DNA of 64,000 bases from Bifidobacterium breve (GTDB taxonomy: Bacteria > Actinomycetota > Acidimicrobiia > Acidimicrobiales > Acidimicrobilacustridaceae): contig CAMCTY010000003.1 in the NCBI GenBank assembly GCA_945878725.1, positions 111,332 through 175,331 of the forward strand, written 5' to 3'. Below, piece after piece: positions 32,798 through 40,974 of the stretch. The notes under the pieces are model-generated. The model saw only the letters and a list, made by a program, of their open reading frames with translations. It searched no databases and was not told the origin of the DNA. The stretch's first letter is position 1. Every line of letters starts with the position of its first letter. The position numbers and the translations under genes are program-made.

Positions 32798-35700
32798 CTA
32801 ACCGGATAAAGCTTCGGGGCCGAGCAGCACGCGCAGTTCGGCGAGTAACCCCGTCGTGGCCGAGACATTGAATTCGTCCGGCAGTCGCAGAACCTGGCGT
32901 TCGCCGATGTGCAGGAACACCTGGGATTCACCGGCATGATCCGTCAACAACGACTTCAGATGGCCAAGCAGATCGTCGCTGAGAGCGGAAGCGGCCAGAT
33001 TGATGTGAACAGGCGGTGAGCCGTCAGTGACCGGCTCGAACCGCTCGAGATCCATTGCCATCAGCTTCGGCTGATCGTCGCGGGTGTCGACGCGACCCTT
33101 CAGGATCACAATGGCATCGTCTTCGAGCAGGTGGCCGTAATTCTGCATGGTCTTCGGAAACACCATCACTTCGACTGACGCCTGCAGGTCTTCGAGGACG
33201 AATACCGCCATCAGATCACCCTTGCGAGTCCATTTCTTCTGAAGGGAGGTGACGAGTCCGCCGACAACGCGCATCGAACCGTCTTCGACGCCTTCGAGAT
33301 CGGTGAGCGAACATTCGGTGCGCCGACGCAGTGACGCCTCGGCGCCCATGAGTGGATGATCAGAAACGTAAAGCCCGAGCATCTCGCGCTCGAAGGTGAG
33401 CCGCAGACGCTTGTCGAAATCTTCTTCGGGAATCACATAACGCGTTCCCGAGATCGTCCCCGGCACTTCGCCCTCATCGGCAATGGAGAAGAGATCAAAC
33501 TGACCTTCGGATTCCTTACGTCGACGCGCCACCGTGTCGTCGATGATCTTGTCGTAGAACCCGAGAAGACCCTTGCGGCTGTAGCCCATCGAATCGAAGC
33601 CACCCGCCTTGATAAGCGATTCGATCGTGCGCTTATTCAGGACGGTTATATCGACCCGGTCACAGAAATCGTAGAAATCAACAAAGGGGCCACGATCAGA
33701 ACGCTCGGCGATGATGTGCCCGACGAGTCCTTCACCGACATTACGTACTGCGGACATTCCGAATGCGATCGCCCGAGTTCCATCCGGATTATCGACCGCA
33801 GTGAAATCGCTCTCGGAAACGTTGACGTCGGGAACCAGTACTTCGATGCCCATCTGACGACATTCGTTGAGATAAATCGCCGCCTTGTCGAGGTTCTGCT
33901 TCACGCTTGTCAGAAGCGCAGCGAGATACTCGACCGGATGGTTGGCCTTCAGATAGGCGGTTTGATACGCGATGAGCCCGTAGCCGTAGCTGTGGCTCTT
34001 GTTGAAGGCATAGTCGGCGAACGGCTCGATGACATCGAACAACGCGATGCCGATGGCTGATCCGTAACCGGTTGCCTCACAGCCATCGACGAATTTCTGG
34101 CGTTCCTTAACGATGAGCTCGCGAACTTTCTTGCCGCATGCCTTGCGGAGATTGTCGGCATCGGCGAGCGAGTAGCCGGCAAACTTCTGCGCGACTCGCA
34201 TCACCGACTCCTGATAAATCATCAGGCCGTAGGTATCCCCCAGCAACTCCGACAAATCGTCGTGGAGATAGTCGATTGTCTTTCGACCGTTCTTCCGATC
34301 GGCGTAGTCGTTGTGCATGTTGGCCGCCATCGGCCCCGGTCGGTACAGAGCAACAAGGGCGGCGATGTCTTCGAACGACGTCGGTGCCAACGAACGCATA
34401 AGCGCTCGCATTGGGCCACCTTCGAGCTGGAACACGCCGATCGAATCCCCATTGCGCAACATCTGGAGCGTGACCTCGTCATCGAGCGCCACGTTGTCGA
34501 TGTCGACAGTGATGCCCTGCGTACGCGTGAGCATCGCGATGGTGTCGGTGATGACGTCGAGGTTGCGTAGACCAAGGAAATCCATCTTGAGTAGACCGAG
34601 ATCTTCGACCCCGTGCATCTCGTACTGCGTCACAACCGGAGCGAGTTCCGGATCGGATCCGGCCTCAGGCTTGCGCTGGATCGGCAGGTACTCGGTGAGG
34701 GGTTCCTTAGTAATCACCACCGCGGCGGCGTGGATGCCGTCCTGTCGGCGCAGTCCCTCAAGCCCCTTGGCCACCTCGATGACCTGACGGGCATCGCTGT
34801 CGTTGGCGTACATCTCGCGCAGATCGCCCGCCATCTTGTAACCATCAACGAACTTCGGATGCTCCTCGAGACACGCGTAGAGAGGCGTGTCTCGACCCAT
34901 CACCAACGGCGGCATCGCTTTGGCGACCTTGTCACCAACTGCGTAGGGATACCCGAGCACACGCGCTGCGTCGCGCACCGCGGCGCGAGCCTTAATCGTG
35001 GAGAACGTCACAATCTGTGCGACGTGATCGCGGCCGTACTTCTCCGCGGCGTAACGGATCATCTCGTCGCGGTAACGCGAATCGAAGTCCATGTCGATAT
35101 CGGGCATCGACACACGGCTTGGGTTCAGAAAGCGTTCAAACAGCAGGTCGTACTTGATCGGATCGAGATCGGTGATGCGCAGTGTGTACGCCACGGCACA
35201 ACCGGCGGCTGAGCCTCGACCGGGACCGACGCGGATGCCGCCGTCGCGGGCGTGCTTGATGAGGTCCCAGACGATCAGGAAATACGAACTGAAGCCCATG
35301 TCGGCGATGACCTTGAGCTCGTAGGCAAGTCGCTCGGTCACATGGTCAGGCAGTGCATCGCCCCATCGTTGGCGAGCGCCTTCGAAGGTGAGATGGCGCA
35401 AGTATTCGCCGTCATCAGCAAAGCCCTCAGGAAGCGGGAAGTTCGGGAGCTGTGGATTTCCGAATTCGATCTCGACATTGCAACGCTCGGCGATCCAGAG
35501 CGTGTTGTCGCAGGCTTCGGGAACCTCGGAGAAGAGATACCGCATCTCGGCGGCGCTCTTCAGATAGTGCTGATCGCCGTGGAACTTGAAACGATCGGGA
35601 TCGCTCATTAGCGAGCCGGTCTGCACACAGAGAAGGGCGTCGTGGGAGACCGCGTCGTGCTGATGCGTGTAATGGCTGTCGTTGGTGGCCAGAAGAGGCG

Positions 35701-36337
35701 CACCGATCTTGCGGGCGATATCGAACAGTTGCGGATTTGTCGTGCGCTGTTCGGGGATTCCGTGATCCTGGATCTCGACGAAGAGGTTGTCTTTGCCGAA
35801 GATGTCCTGAAGGCGGGCTGCCTTTTCAAGGGCGGCCCGCTCGTCGCCGTTCATGAGTGCCTGGAGAACCTGACCACCGAGACAGCCAGTGCTGGCGATG
35901 ATTCCCTCGTGATGGGCCTCGAGGAGCTCCCAGTCGACCTTGGGCTTCATGTAGTAGCCCTCGAGATAGGCCCGGCTCGAGAGTTGGATCAGGTTCTTGT
36001 AGCCGATCGCATTCTCGGCCAACGCGGTGAGGTGGTAGTAGGCCTTGCGCCCACCCTCGGCCTCGCCCCCGGAATCGTCCATGCGGCCCCGCCGCGATGG
36101 TCGCTCGGTGCGATGGTCATAGGCCTGATACAGCTCGGTACCGATGATGGGCTTGATGCCCTGTTCCTTGGCCGCCCGGTAGAAATCCAGAACGCCGTAC
36201 ATGTTGCCGTGATCGGTGATTCCCACGGCCGGCTGCCCGTCGGCCACTGCCGCCGCCACGACATCACCCACCCGCGCCGCTCCATCGAGCATCGAGAATT
36301 CCGTATGCAGATGTAGATGGGTGAACGAGTCGGGCAC
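32798..36337 (-). CDS. dnaE: DNA polymerase III alpha subunit
   Basis: Replicative polymerase, 1179 residues. N-terminal PHP domain FTHLHLHTEFSMLDGAA with VGITDHGNMYG and STGCLGGQVL; polymerase palm GPGRGSAAGCAVAY and the catalytic PDIDMDFDSRYRDEM; C-terminal helix-hairpin-helix and OB-fold (VVGGLVTSLQKKWTRKGDLM). GTG 36337 is preferred over ATG 36358 because AGGAG lies 6 nt before it and the resulting MPDSFTHLHLHTEFS is the usual DnaE1 N-terminus. Confidence 0.96.
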   Translation of the reverse strand: MPDSFTHLHLHTEFSMLDGAARVGDVVAAAVADGQPAVGITDHGNMYGVLDFYRAAKEQGIKPIIGTELYQAYDHRTERPSRRGRMDDSGGEAEGGRKAYYHLTALAENAIGYKNLIQLSSRAYLEGYYMKPKVDWELLEAHHEGIIASTGCLGGQVLQALMNGDERAALEKAARLQDIFGKDNLFVEIQDHGIPEQRTTNPQLFDIARKIGAPLLATNDSHYTHQHDAVSHDALLCVQTGSLMSDPDRFKFHGDQHYLKSAAEMRYLFSEVPEACDNTLWIAERCNVEIEFGNPQLPNFPLPEGFADDGEYLRHLTFEGARQRWGDALPDHVTERLAYELKVIADMGFSSYFLIVWDLIKHARDGGIRVGPGRGSAAGCAVAYTLRITDLDPIKYDLLFERFLNPSRVSMPDIDMDFDSRYRDEMIRYAAEKYGRDHVAQIVTFSTIKARAAVRDAARVLGYPYAVGDKVAKAMPPLVMGRDTPLYACLEEHPKFVDGYKMAGDLREMYANDSDARQVIEVAKGLEGLRRQDGIHAAAVVITKEPLTEYLPIQRKPEAGSDPELAPVVTQYEMHGVEDLGLLKMDFLGLRNLDVITDTIAMLTRTQGITVDIDNVALDDEVTLQMLRNGDSIGVFQLEGGPMRALMRSLAPTSFEDIAALVALYRPGPMAANMHNDYADRKNGRKTIDYLHDDLSELLGDTYGLMIYQESVMRVAQKFAGYSLADADNLRKACGKKVRELIVKERQKFVDGCEATGYGSAIGIALFDVIEPFADYAFNKSHSYGYGLIAYQTAYLKANHPVEYLAALLTSVKQNLDKAAIYLNECRQMGIEVLVPDVNVSESDFTAVDNPDGTRAIAFGMSAVRNVGEGLVGHIIAERSDRGPFVDFYDFCDRVDITVLNKRTIESLIKAGGFDSMGYSRKGLLGFYDKIIDDTVARRRKESEGQFDLFSIADEGEVPGTISGTRYVIPEEDFDKRLRLTFEREMLGLYVSDHPLMGAEASLRRRTECSLTDLEGVEDGSMRVVGGLVTSLQKKWTRKGDLMAVFVLEDLQASVEVMVFPKTMQNYGHLLEDDAIVILKGRVDTRDDQPKLMAMDLERFEPVTDGSPPVHINLAASALSDDLLGHLKSLLTDHAGESQVFLHIGERQVLRLPDEFNVSATTGLLAELRVLLGPEALSG

Positions 36338-36387
36338 CCGCAACTCCTGAAGATTCATCGACGCGAACCACACCGACGTGAGGGCTG

Positions 36388-36393
36388 ATCGTA
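36388..36393 (-). promoter_or_regulatory. -10 element of dnaE
   Basis: TACGAT on the minus strand about 50 nt before GTG 36337, giving a leader that includes the AGGAG site. Confidence 0.35.
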
Positions 36394-36426
36394 GCCCCGC
36401 CGTATCGGCCCCGCCCCCGGGCATCC

Positions 36427-36446
36427 CCGGCCCCTATCCGGGCCGG
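36427..36446. promoter_or_regulatory. Inverted repeat upstream of HdeD-like gene
   Basis: CCGGCCC, 6-nt spacer, GGGCCGG: a perfect 7-bp palindrome ending 3 bp before the -10 TAGCCT (36450-36455) of the HdeD-like gene. Its place suggests an operator; a hairpin is the other reading. Confidence 0.35.
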
Positions 36447-36449
36447 TCA

Positions 36450-36455
36450 TAGCCT
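36450..36455 (+). promoter_or_regulatory. -10 element of HdeD-like gene
   Basis: TAGCCT about 36 nt before ATG 36492; the leader ends in a strong AAAGGGGGG Shine-Dalgarno. Confidence 0.45.
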
Positions 36456-36491
36456 TGCGGGCAGTTCCAGACCAACCAAAAGGGGGGCCTC

Positions 36492-37061
36492 ATGGCCACT
36501 GAAGATCAATCCACCATGGACCTACTACGCGGGTCCCGCATCACCGCCTACAGCCTCGGACTCGTAAGTCTCGTGGCCGGTATCGTGCTGCTTGCCTGGC
36601 CGAGCCGCACCGAACATGTCGTTGCCGTCATCCTCGGCATCCTGTTCGTCATCTCCGGATTCGGACAATCAGCTGAAGCAGTCACGACCCACCGGGCCGG
36701 CTCGTACTGGGGCCTGCTGCTGCTGCGAGGCGTCATCAACCTCGGCATCGGTCTCGCCCTCATCTTCTGGTCGAGTGCCGCCTTCACCACCATCGTCTGG
36801 CTCATCGGTCTCGACTTCGCCATCACCGGCGTTCTCGGACTCATCGTGTCGTTCATGCTTTCGAAGGAAATGGGACGCGGGAGCCTCCTGATCCAATCGA
36901 TCATCTCCATTGCTCTGGGCATCCTCGTCATGGCGTGGCCGAATTCGATCAAGCACGCCGCGGCGATCGTGATCGGCCTCGTGCTGATCGTGCTCGGGCT
37001 GATGTTCCTCTTCTCGGGATACCAGCTCACCAAGGCCAAGGCCGTACTCGTCAAGTCCTGA
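36492..37061 (+). CDS. HdeD-family (DUF308) membrane protein
   Basis: 189 residues with six predicted TM helices arranged as repeated pairs: LGLVSLVAGIVLLAWPS, VVAVILGILFVISGFGQ, GLLLLRGVINLGIGLALIFW, TIVWLIGLDFAITGVLGLIV, LLIQSIISIALGILVMAWPN and AAIVIGLVLIVLGLMFLFSG. The repeated LLAWPS/LVMAWPN motif is typical of HdeD-like proteins, linked to acid or general stress in E. coli; the role here is unknown. Strong Shine-Dalgarno, own promoter and own terminator: a single-gene unit. Confidence 0.85.
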   Translation: MATEDQSTMDLLRGSRITAYSLGLVSLVAGIVLLAWPSRTEHVVAVILGILFVISGFGQSAEAVTTHRAGSYWGLLLLRGVINLGIGLALIFWSSAAFTTIVWLIGLDFAITGVLGLIVSFMLSKEMGRGSLLIQSIISIALGILVMAWPNSIKHAAAIVIGLVLIVLGLMFLFSGYQLTKAKAVLVKS

Positions 37062-37071
37062 AACGTTGGCA

Positions 37072-37105
37072 CCTGTGGGACGGCGAACACTCGCCGTCCC
37101 ACAGG
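37072..37105 (+). terminator. Strong hairpin terminator of HdeD-like gene
   Basis: Perfect 15-bp stem CCTGTGGGACGGCGA / TCGCCGTCCCACAGG with an ACAC loop, 11 bp after the stop codon at 37061. No long T-run follows on the plus strand, so it may be a T-poor terminator or an mRNA 3'-end stabiliser. It could also mark the end of bpa transcription from the other strand. Confidence 0.7.
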
Positions 37106-37158
37106 AATGCCGTTCGTGGTTGTTGCCGAACAAGAAGATTGCCGGCTTCGAGACCAGC

Positions 37159-37710
37159 CTAAAGATAGGTACCCGGGCGTTCGTCAGGATCGACGGCGCC
37201 AACGAGGTCTCCAGAGCCGGGTGGGAGTTCCCCCCGCATGCCTTCGAACTGCTGGCGCGCTGCCATCTGCTGAGCGAACAGCGTTGCCTGGATGCCGTGG
37301 AACAGCCCTTCGAGCCAACCAACGAGTTGAGCTTGTGCGACGCGCAGTTCGATCTCCGTCGGCACACCCTCCTCTTGAAAGGGAAAGGCAAGTCGCCCCA
37401 GCTCGTCGCGTAGATCTGGAGACAACGCCGAACCCAATTCGGTGATCGACGTGTCGTAGATCGCTCGCAGGCGCTGACGGGAAGGCTCGTCGAGTTCCGT
37501 CATCCGCACTTCGTCAAGAAGTTGTTTGATCATTGAACCCACGCGCATGACCTTGGCCGGCTCCGAGACAAACTCCCGATCCGACCCGTGACCCGCCGAT
37601 TCGGAGACGGGGTCTGAACCTGAGGCCTTTGCGGCGCCTACAACTTCACTGTTCACGTTTTCGCTATTCACGACTTCGCCAGACACTGCCCCAGATGATG
37701 CATCCTTCAT
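37159..37710 (-). CDS. bpa: Bacterial proteasome activator
   Basis: 183 residues. The core closely follows M. tuberculosis Bpa/PafE (Rv3780): PAKVMRVGSMIKQLLDEVR, IELRVAQAQLVGWLEGLFHG and QATLFAQQMAARQQF, with the C-terminal GxYL (GTYL) that docks on the 20S proteasome. Bpa is an ATP-independent ring that opens the proteasome gate for unfolded substrates such as HspR. The N-terminal ~50 residues are acidic and disordered. A TAGCCT -10 6 nt before the ATG suggests a leaderless mRNA. It implies a proteasome elsewhere in this genome. Confidence 0.93.
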   Translation of the reverse strand: MKDASSGAVSGEVVNSENVNSEVVGAAKASGSDPVSESAGHGSDREFVSEPAKVMRVGSMIKQLLDEVRMTELDEPSRQRLRAIYDTSITELGSALSPDLRDELGRLAFPFQEEGVPTEIELRVAQAQLVGWLEGLFHGIQATLFAQQMAARQQFEGMRGELPPGSGDLVGAVDPDERPGTYL

Positions 37711-37716
37711 CTCCTA

Positions 37717-37722
37717 AGGCTA
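37717..37722 (-). promoter_or_regulatory. -10 element of bpa (leaderless type)
   Basis: TAGCCT on the minus strand, 6 nt before the bpa ATG; it overlaps the stop codon of the upstream phosphodiesterase gene. Confidence 0.45.
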
Positions 37723-38847
37723 CCGAGACCAACTCAACAACGGCACGAGCATTTCCGCTTCGGTGAGCGAACCATGTCGGGCCACAAGCTTGAAGAGACC
37801 GGAATCGGCGGGATCGTCATAACTCACCGCATCACGAGCAACGAGAGCCACATCACCGAGAGAGCTACGCGCGGCGTCGGTCACTTTCGGACCGAACCAT
37901 CCTTCGTAAACAACCTGGTCGGTGGTTACGACCCAACCGCGATCGGCGTGATGCGCCGTAGCCGCTTCGAACAGTTGGCGAGAGCGCCCGGGCCGGGCGT
38001 GCAACCAACGAAATCTTCCCTCGCCGGACTGCTGCGAAACGTGGGAGAGCACTTCTGGATCCGGGGTGATCAGATTCGATCCGACGTCTACCTGCCCATG
38101 ATCGGAGGTGATGACGAGCGACGCCCCGGCAGGGAGTACGTCAATGAGGTCGGCGACAAGTCGATCCACGGCAACCAGTTCGGCGTCGTAGTACTCGTTC
38201 AACCCGAATTCGTGAGCGATCTTGTCAATACCGTCGTAGTAGGCGTAGACGAACGGTTCGTTCCTGCGCAGAAGCGCAGCCACCTCGGTGACGAGTGTAG
38301 ACGGCAATCTCCAGCCAGAGAATCGAGTTCGGTCCAAGTGGGCACGCGTGAATCCGGATTCGCGGAACTCGGCGCGTGTCACCACCGGAGGACGCTGACC
38401 GGCGAACGCGTCGTGGTTCTGCACGGACTCCGGAGGAATCGAGACACGGGCGTCGCGGCCGGCGGCGTTCCATCGCAACACGTTCAGGATGTCGCCGTTC
38501 ACGCGCATGCGATAGCCAGTGATTCCGTGTTCTCCGGGGGCCAGCCCGGTGCTGATTGACGTCAACGCCGCTGCTGTCGTTGATGGCGCAATGCTCGTGA
38601 TCGCGCGACCAGCCGAATCTGGTCCCGCGCCTTCAACGAGTCCTCGCAAGGTAGGGACGAACGAAAGTCGACTCTGAAGTTGGGTCCAGCCCAGACCATC
38701 AAGCACCAGAAGCACCACCTGCTCTGCCTCAGCGACCGCAGGCGGCATCCATGAGGGCCACGGCGCCGATGGTTCGAGCAACGCAGGAACGATGTTTGAG
38801 ATGCACCCACCGCCGTAGTCCGGCAGCACGAGCTTTTCGACAGTCAC
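37720..38847 (-). CDS. Type I phosphodiesterase/nucleotide pyrophosphatase family protein
   Basis: 375 residues of the alkaline-phosphatase superfamily. Metal and nucleophile motifs: VVLLVLDGLGW (Asp), IAPSTTAAALTSISTG (nucleophile Thr/Ser), GLAPGEHGITGY, YAYYDGIDKIAHEFG (Asp/His) and VITSDHGQVD (Asp-His). No signal peptide, so apparently cytoplasmic. The substrate may be a phosphodiester or pyrophosphate; unknown. GTG 38847 has a strong GGAGGT 5 nt upstream, which fixes the start. Divergent from the Rrf2 gene. Confidence 0.87.
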   Translation of the reverse strand: MTVEKLVLPDYGGGCISNIVPALLEPSAPWPSWMPPAVAEAEQVVLLVLDGLGWTQLQSRLSFVPTLRGLVEGAGPDSAGRAITSIAPSTTAAALTSISTGLAPGEHGITGYRMRVNGDILNVLRWNAAGRDARVSIPPESVQNHDAFAGQRPPVVTRAEFRESGFTRAHLDRTRFSGWRLPSTLVTEVAALLRRNEPFVYAYYDGIDKIAHEFGLNEYYDAELVAVDRLVADLIDVLPAGASLVITSDHGQVDVGSNLITPDPEVLSHVSQQSGEGRFRWLHARPGRSRQLFEAATAHHADRGWVVTTDQVVYEGWFGPKVTDAARSSLGDVALVARDAVSYDDPADSGLFKLVARHGSLTEAEMLVPLLSWSR

Positions 38848-38959
38848 GTCTGACCTCCAGGGGTCGATCGTACGGTAATGCGTCGCCCTCAACCGTCGAC
38901 ACAGGCCTTCGTTCCGGCGATGCCAGATCCCGCCTCCCCCGTCGCCCCAGTTCGGCACC

Positions 38960-38965
38960 TACGAT
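38960..38965 (+). promoter_or_regulatory. -10 element of Rrf2 gene (leaderless type)
   Basis: TACGAT, 6 nt before GTG 38972. Confidence 0.5.
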
Positions 38966-38971
38966 GACGAT

Positions 38972-39466
38972 GTGAAGGTGTCCACCCGAGGCGACTATGC
39001 GAGCCGAGCCCTGCTCTCTCTCGCACTCCATACCGATGAGGGCGGACCCACCTCGGTGCGCGATATCGCGGAGCGAACCGGTTTGCCCCAGCCGTACCTC
39101 GAGCAAATCCTTCTCGCTCTGAAGGGTGCCGGGCTCGTGAGATCGAAGCGTGGCGTCGGCGGCGGTTACGTCTTGGCGCGCACGCCAGCCGAGATCAGCC
39201 TGTCCGACATCGTCAGCGCCGTCGACGGTCCGATCGTTGCCGGCGACTTCGGACAGCCGCATACCGACGGAGCGTGCGATCACGAGGGGCAGTGCGTCCT
39301 GCTGTCAGTTTGGGCCGACGTCGGCGAACATATGCGCCGCTATCTCGAAGCTGCGACGCTCGCCGACGTGCTGTCGATAGCGCAGGGAAATGCCGCATGG
39401 CCCGGTGAGGGTGCACCCGCCCCGGTCGTCACGCCAACATGGGCGGCGAACCTCAAACCTGACTGA
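38972..39466 (+). CDS. Rrf2-family transcriptional regulator
   Basis: 164 residues. N-terminal winged helix: MKVSTRGDYASRALLSLALH, RDIAERTGLPQPYLEQIL, LKGAGLVRSKRGVGGGYVLA. The region that binds the Fe-S cluster in IscR, NsrR or RsrR keeps two Cys, spaced C-x5-C (CDHEGQC), but the third Cys position is not Cys. That favours a [2Fe-2S] site completed by other residues, as known for RsrR and IscR, or loss of the cluster. Target genes unknown. Convergent with rluD, 4 bp apart. Confidence 0.88.
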   Translation: MKVSTRGDYASRALLSLALHTDEGGPTSVRDIAERTGLPQPYLEQILLALKGAGLVRSKRGVGGGYVLARTPAEISLSDIVSAVDGPIVAGDFGQPHTDGACDHEGQCVLLSVWADVGEHMRRYLEAATLADVLSIAQGNAAWPGEGAPAPVVTPTWAANLKPD

Positions 39467-39470
39467 ACTG

Positions 39471-40391
39471 TCAGTGGAGTTGGGCGATCACGGCGGCAAG
39501 ATCGGCCGGGAGCGGCGACTCGAATGCCAAACGCTCGTCGGTACGCGTCGGATGATCGAACGCGATCGCAGCAGAGTGGAGAACCATGCGGGGCGACGAG
39601 ATCGTCTGTCGAACTCCGCGGTATCGCTCGTCGCCCACGACCGGATGACCGATCGCCGACATGTGGACGCGAATCTGATGGGTGCGTCCCGTCTCGAGCT
39701 GACATTCGACAAGTGCAACCGGTGAGGGCTCGATGAAGGTCTGCTTCACTTCGTAACGCGTCCGGGCTTCCTTGCCGGTGGCACTGACGACCATCCGGGT
39801 AGGTTCCCGAATCGAGCGGCCTATCGGTGCATCGACCATGCCGCTCGTTGAGTTCGGAGTACCCCAAACGAGAGTGAGATAGCGGCGCTCGACGTCATGG
39901 GCGGCGAGTTTCTCGACCAACTGCTCGTAGGCAACATTCGAACGGGCCACAACCATCAAGCCGGATGTGTCTTTGTCTAGACGATGAACAATTCCGGGTC
40001 GCGCCGGATCGCCAACCGTGGCGATCTCGGGGAAGAGTGCCAACAGTCCGTGGACGAGCGTCGCTGTGGTGTTCGCGGCTCCAGGGTGAACGACGAGACC
40101 GGCGGGTTTGTCGATCACGATGACGTCATCGTCGACGTAGACGATCGGGATGTTGATATCGGGCTCGGGGATCAGTTCCGGCGCAGCGGCATCAAGATCC
40201 ACGTCGAGGTCGATGACATCACCTTCGACAACGCGATTCGAACGAGTAGTGACGACGACTGCATTGCGCATGATGAGGCCGGCGTCGAGCCATTCGACAA
40301 CTTGCGATCGACTGGCACCAGTCATCATCGCCACAACACGATCGATCCTCTCACCGTCGAGTGGTGATGGAACGGTTTCGGAATAGGCCAT
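39471..40391 (-). CDS. rluD: 23S rRNA pseudouridine synthase RluD-type
   Basis: 306 residues. N-terminal S4 RNA-binding domain (ERIDRVVAMMTGASRSQVVEWLDAG), then the RluA-family catalytic motif GIVHRLDKDTSGLM with the nucleophile Asp. VIDKPAGLVVHPG and LETGRTHQIRVHM are also family motifs. The start follows the lspA stop by 1 nt, part of the dksA-like - lspA - rluD operon. Confidence 0.93.
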   Translation of the reverse strand: MAYSETVPSPLDGERIDRVVAMMTGASRSQVVEWLDAGLIMRNAVVVTTRSNRVVEGDVIDLDVDLDAAAPELIPEPDINIPIVYVDDDVIVIDKPAGLVVHPGAANTTATLVHGLLALFPEIATVGDPARPGIVHRLDKDTSGLMVVARSNVAYEQLVEKLAAHDVERRYLTLVWGTPNSTSGMVDAPIGRSIREPTRMVVSATGKEARTRYEVKQTFIEPSPVALVECQLETGRTHQIRVHMSAIGHPVVGDERYRGVRQTISSPRMVLHSAAIAFDHPTRTDERLAFESPLPADLAAVIAQLH

Positions 40392-40392
40392 G

Positions 40393-40974
40393 TCAGATCG
40401 TGCTCCCTGTCGAACCGCCGGTTGAACTACCCGCCGCTACATCCGTTCCGCTCGTGCCATTTATTGGGGCACGCCACATCGAGATCACCAGAAGAATCGC
40501 GCCGCACACGACGCCAACATCGGCGATGTTGAAGACGGGCCACCACTGGAAATCAATGAAGTCGACCACTGCCCCACCGAAGAATCCGCCGGATCCACGA
40601 AAAAGCCGGTCCAATACATTGCCCAACGCTCCGCCGACAATCATTCCTAAAGCAACCGCACCCAATCGGGATGACACGCTCCGTCCATACCAGACCACAA
40701 CGCCAACCACGACGAGGGCAACGATCGCAATCAGGGGGCCGAAGCCATCACCAAGGCTGAATGACGCCCCGGTGTTGAACGTGAGATGGAATCGGAGGGT
40801 CCAAACGACATCGATCGTGCGATCGGCGAGTTGCGACTCCGCCCATGTCTTTGTGATCTGGTCGATCACAATCCATCCGATGGCGACCGCGGCGAACAGG
40901 ACCCGATGGGTCCCCGTTCGCGTCGGTGCGGACGGTGCCTCAGCGGGAGGCGGGGAGGCCGGTTGCTCGTTCAG
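40393..40974 (-). CDS. lspA: Lipoprotein signal peptidase, probable CTG start
   Basis: Aspartic membrane protease that cuts prolipoproteins. Catalytic motifs: GGALGNVLDRLFRG and FNIADVGVVCG (two Asp); four TM helices. The first GTG (40869) would start inside TM1 and leave the family motif DQITK at the extreme N-terminus. The frame stays open upstream through HRVLFAAVAIGWIVIDQITK; the only usable start there is CTG at 40974-40972, overlapping the TGA of the dksA-like gene as CTGA. This gives 193 residues with a Pro/Ala-rich cytoplasmic tail, common in actinobacterial LspA. Product sure, start inferred. Confidence 0.88.
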   Translation of the reverse strand: MNEQPASPPPAEAPSAPTRTGTHRVLFAAVAIGWIVIDQITKTWAESQLADRTIDVVWTLRFHLTFNTGASFSLGDGFGPLIAIVALVVVGVVVWYGRSVSSRLGAVALGMIVGGALGNVLDRLFRGSGGFFGGAVVDFIDFQWWPVFNIADVGVVCGAILLVISMWRAPINGTSGTDVAAGSSTGGSTGSTI

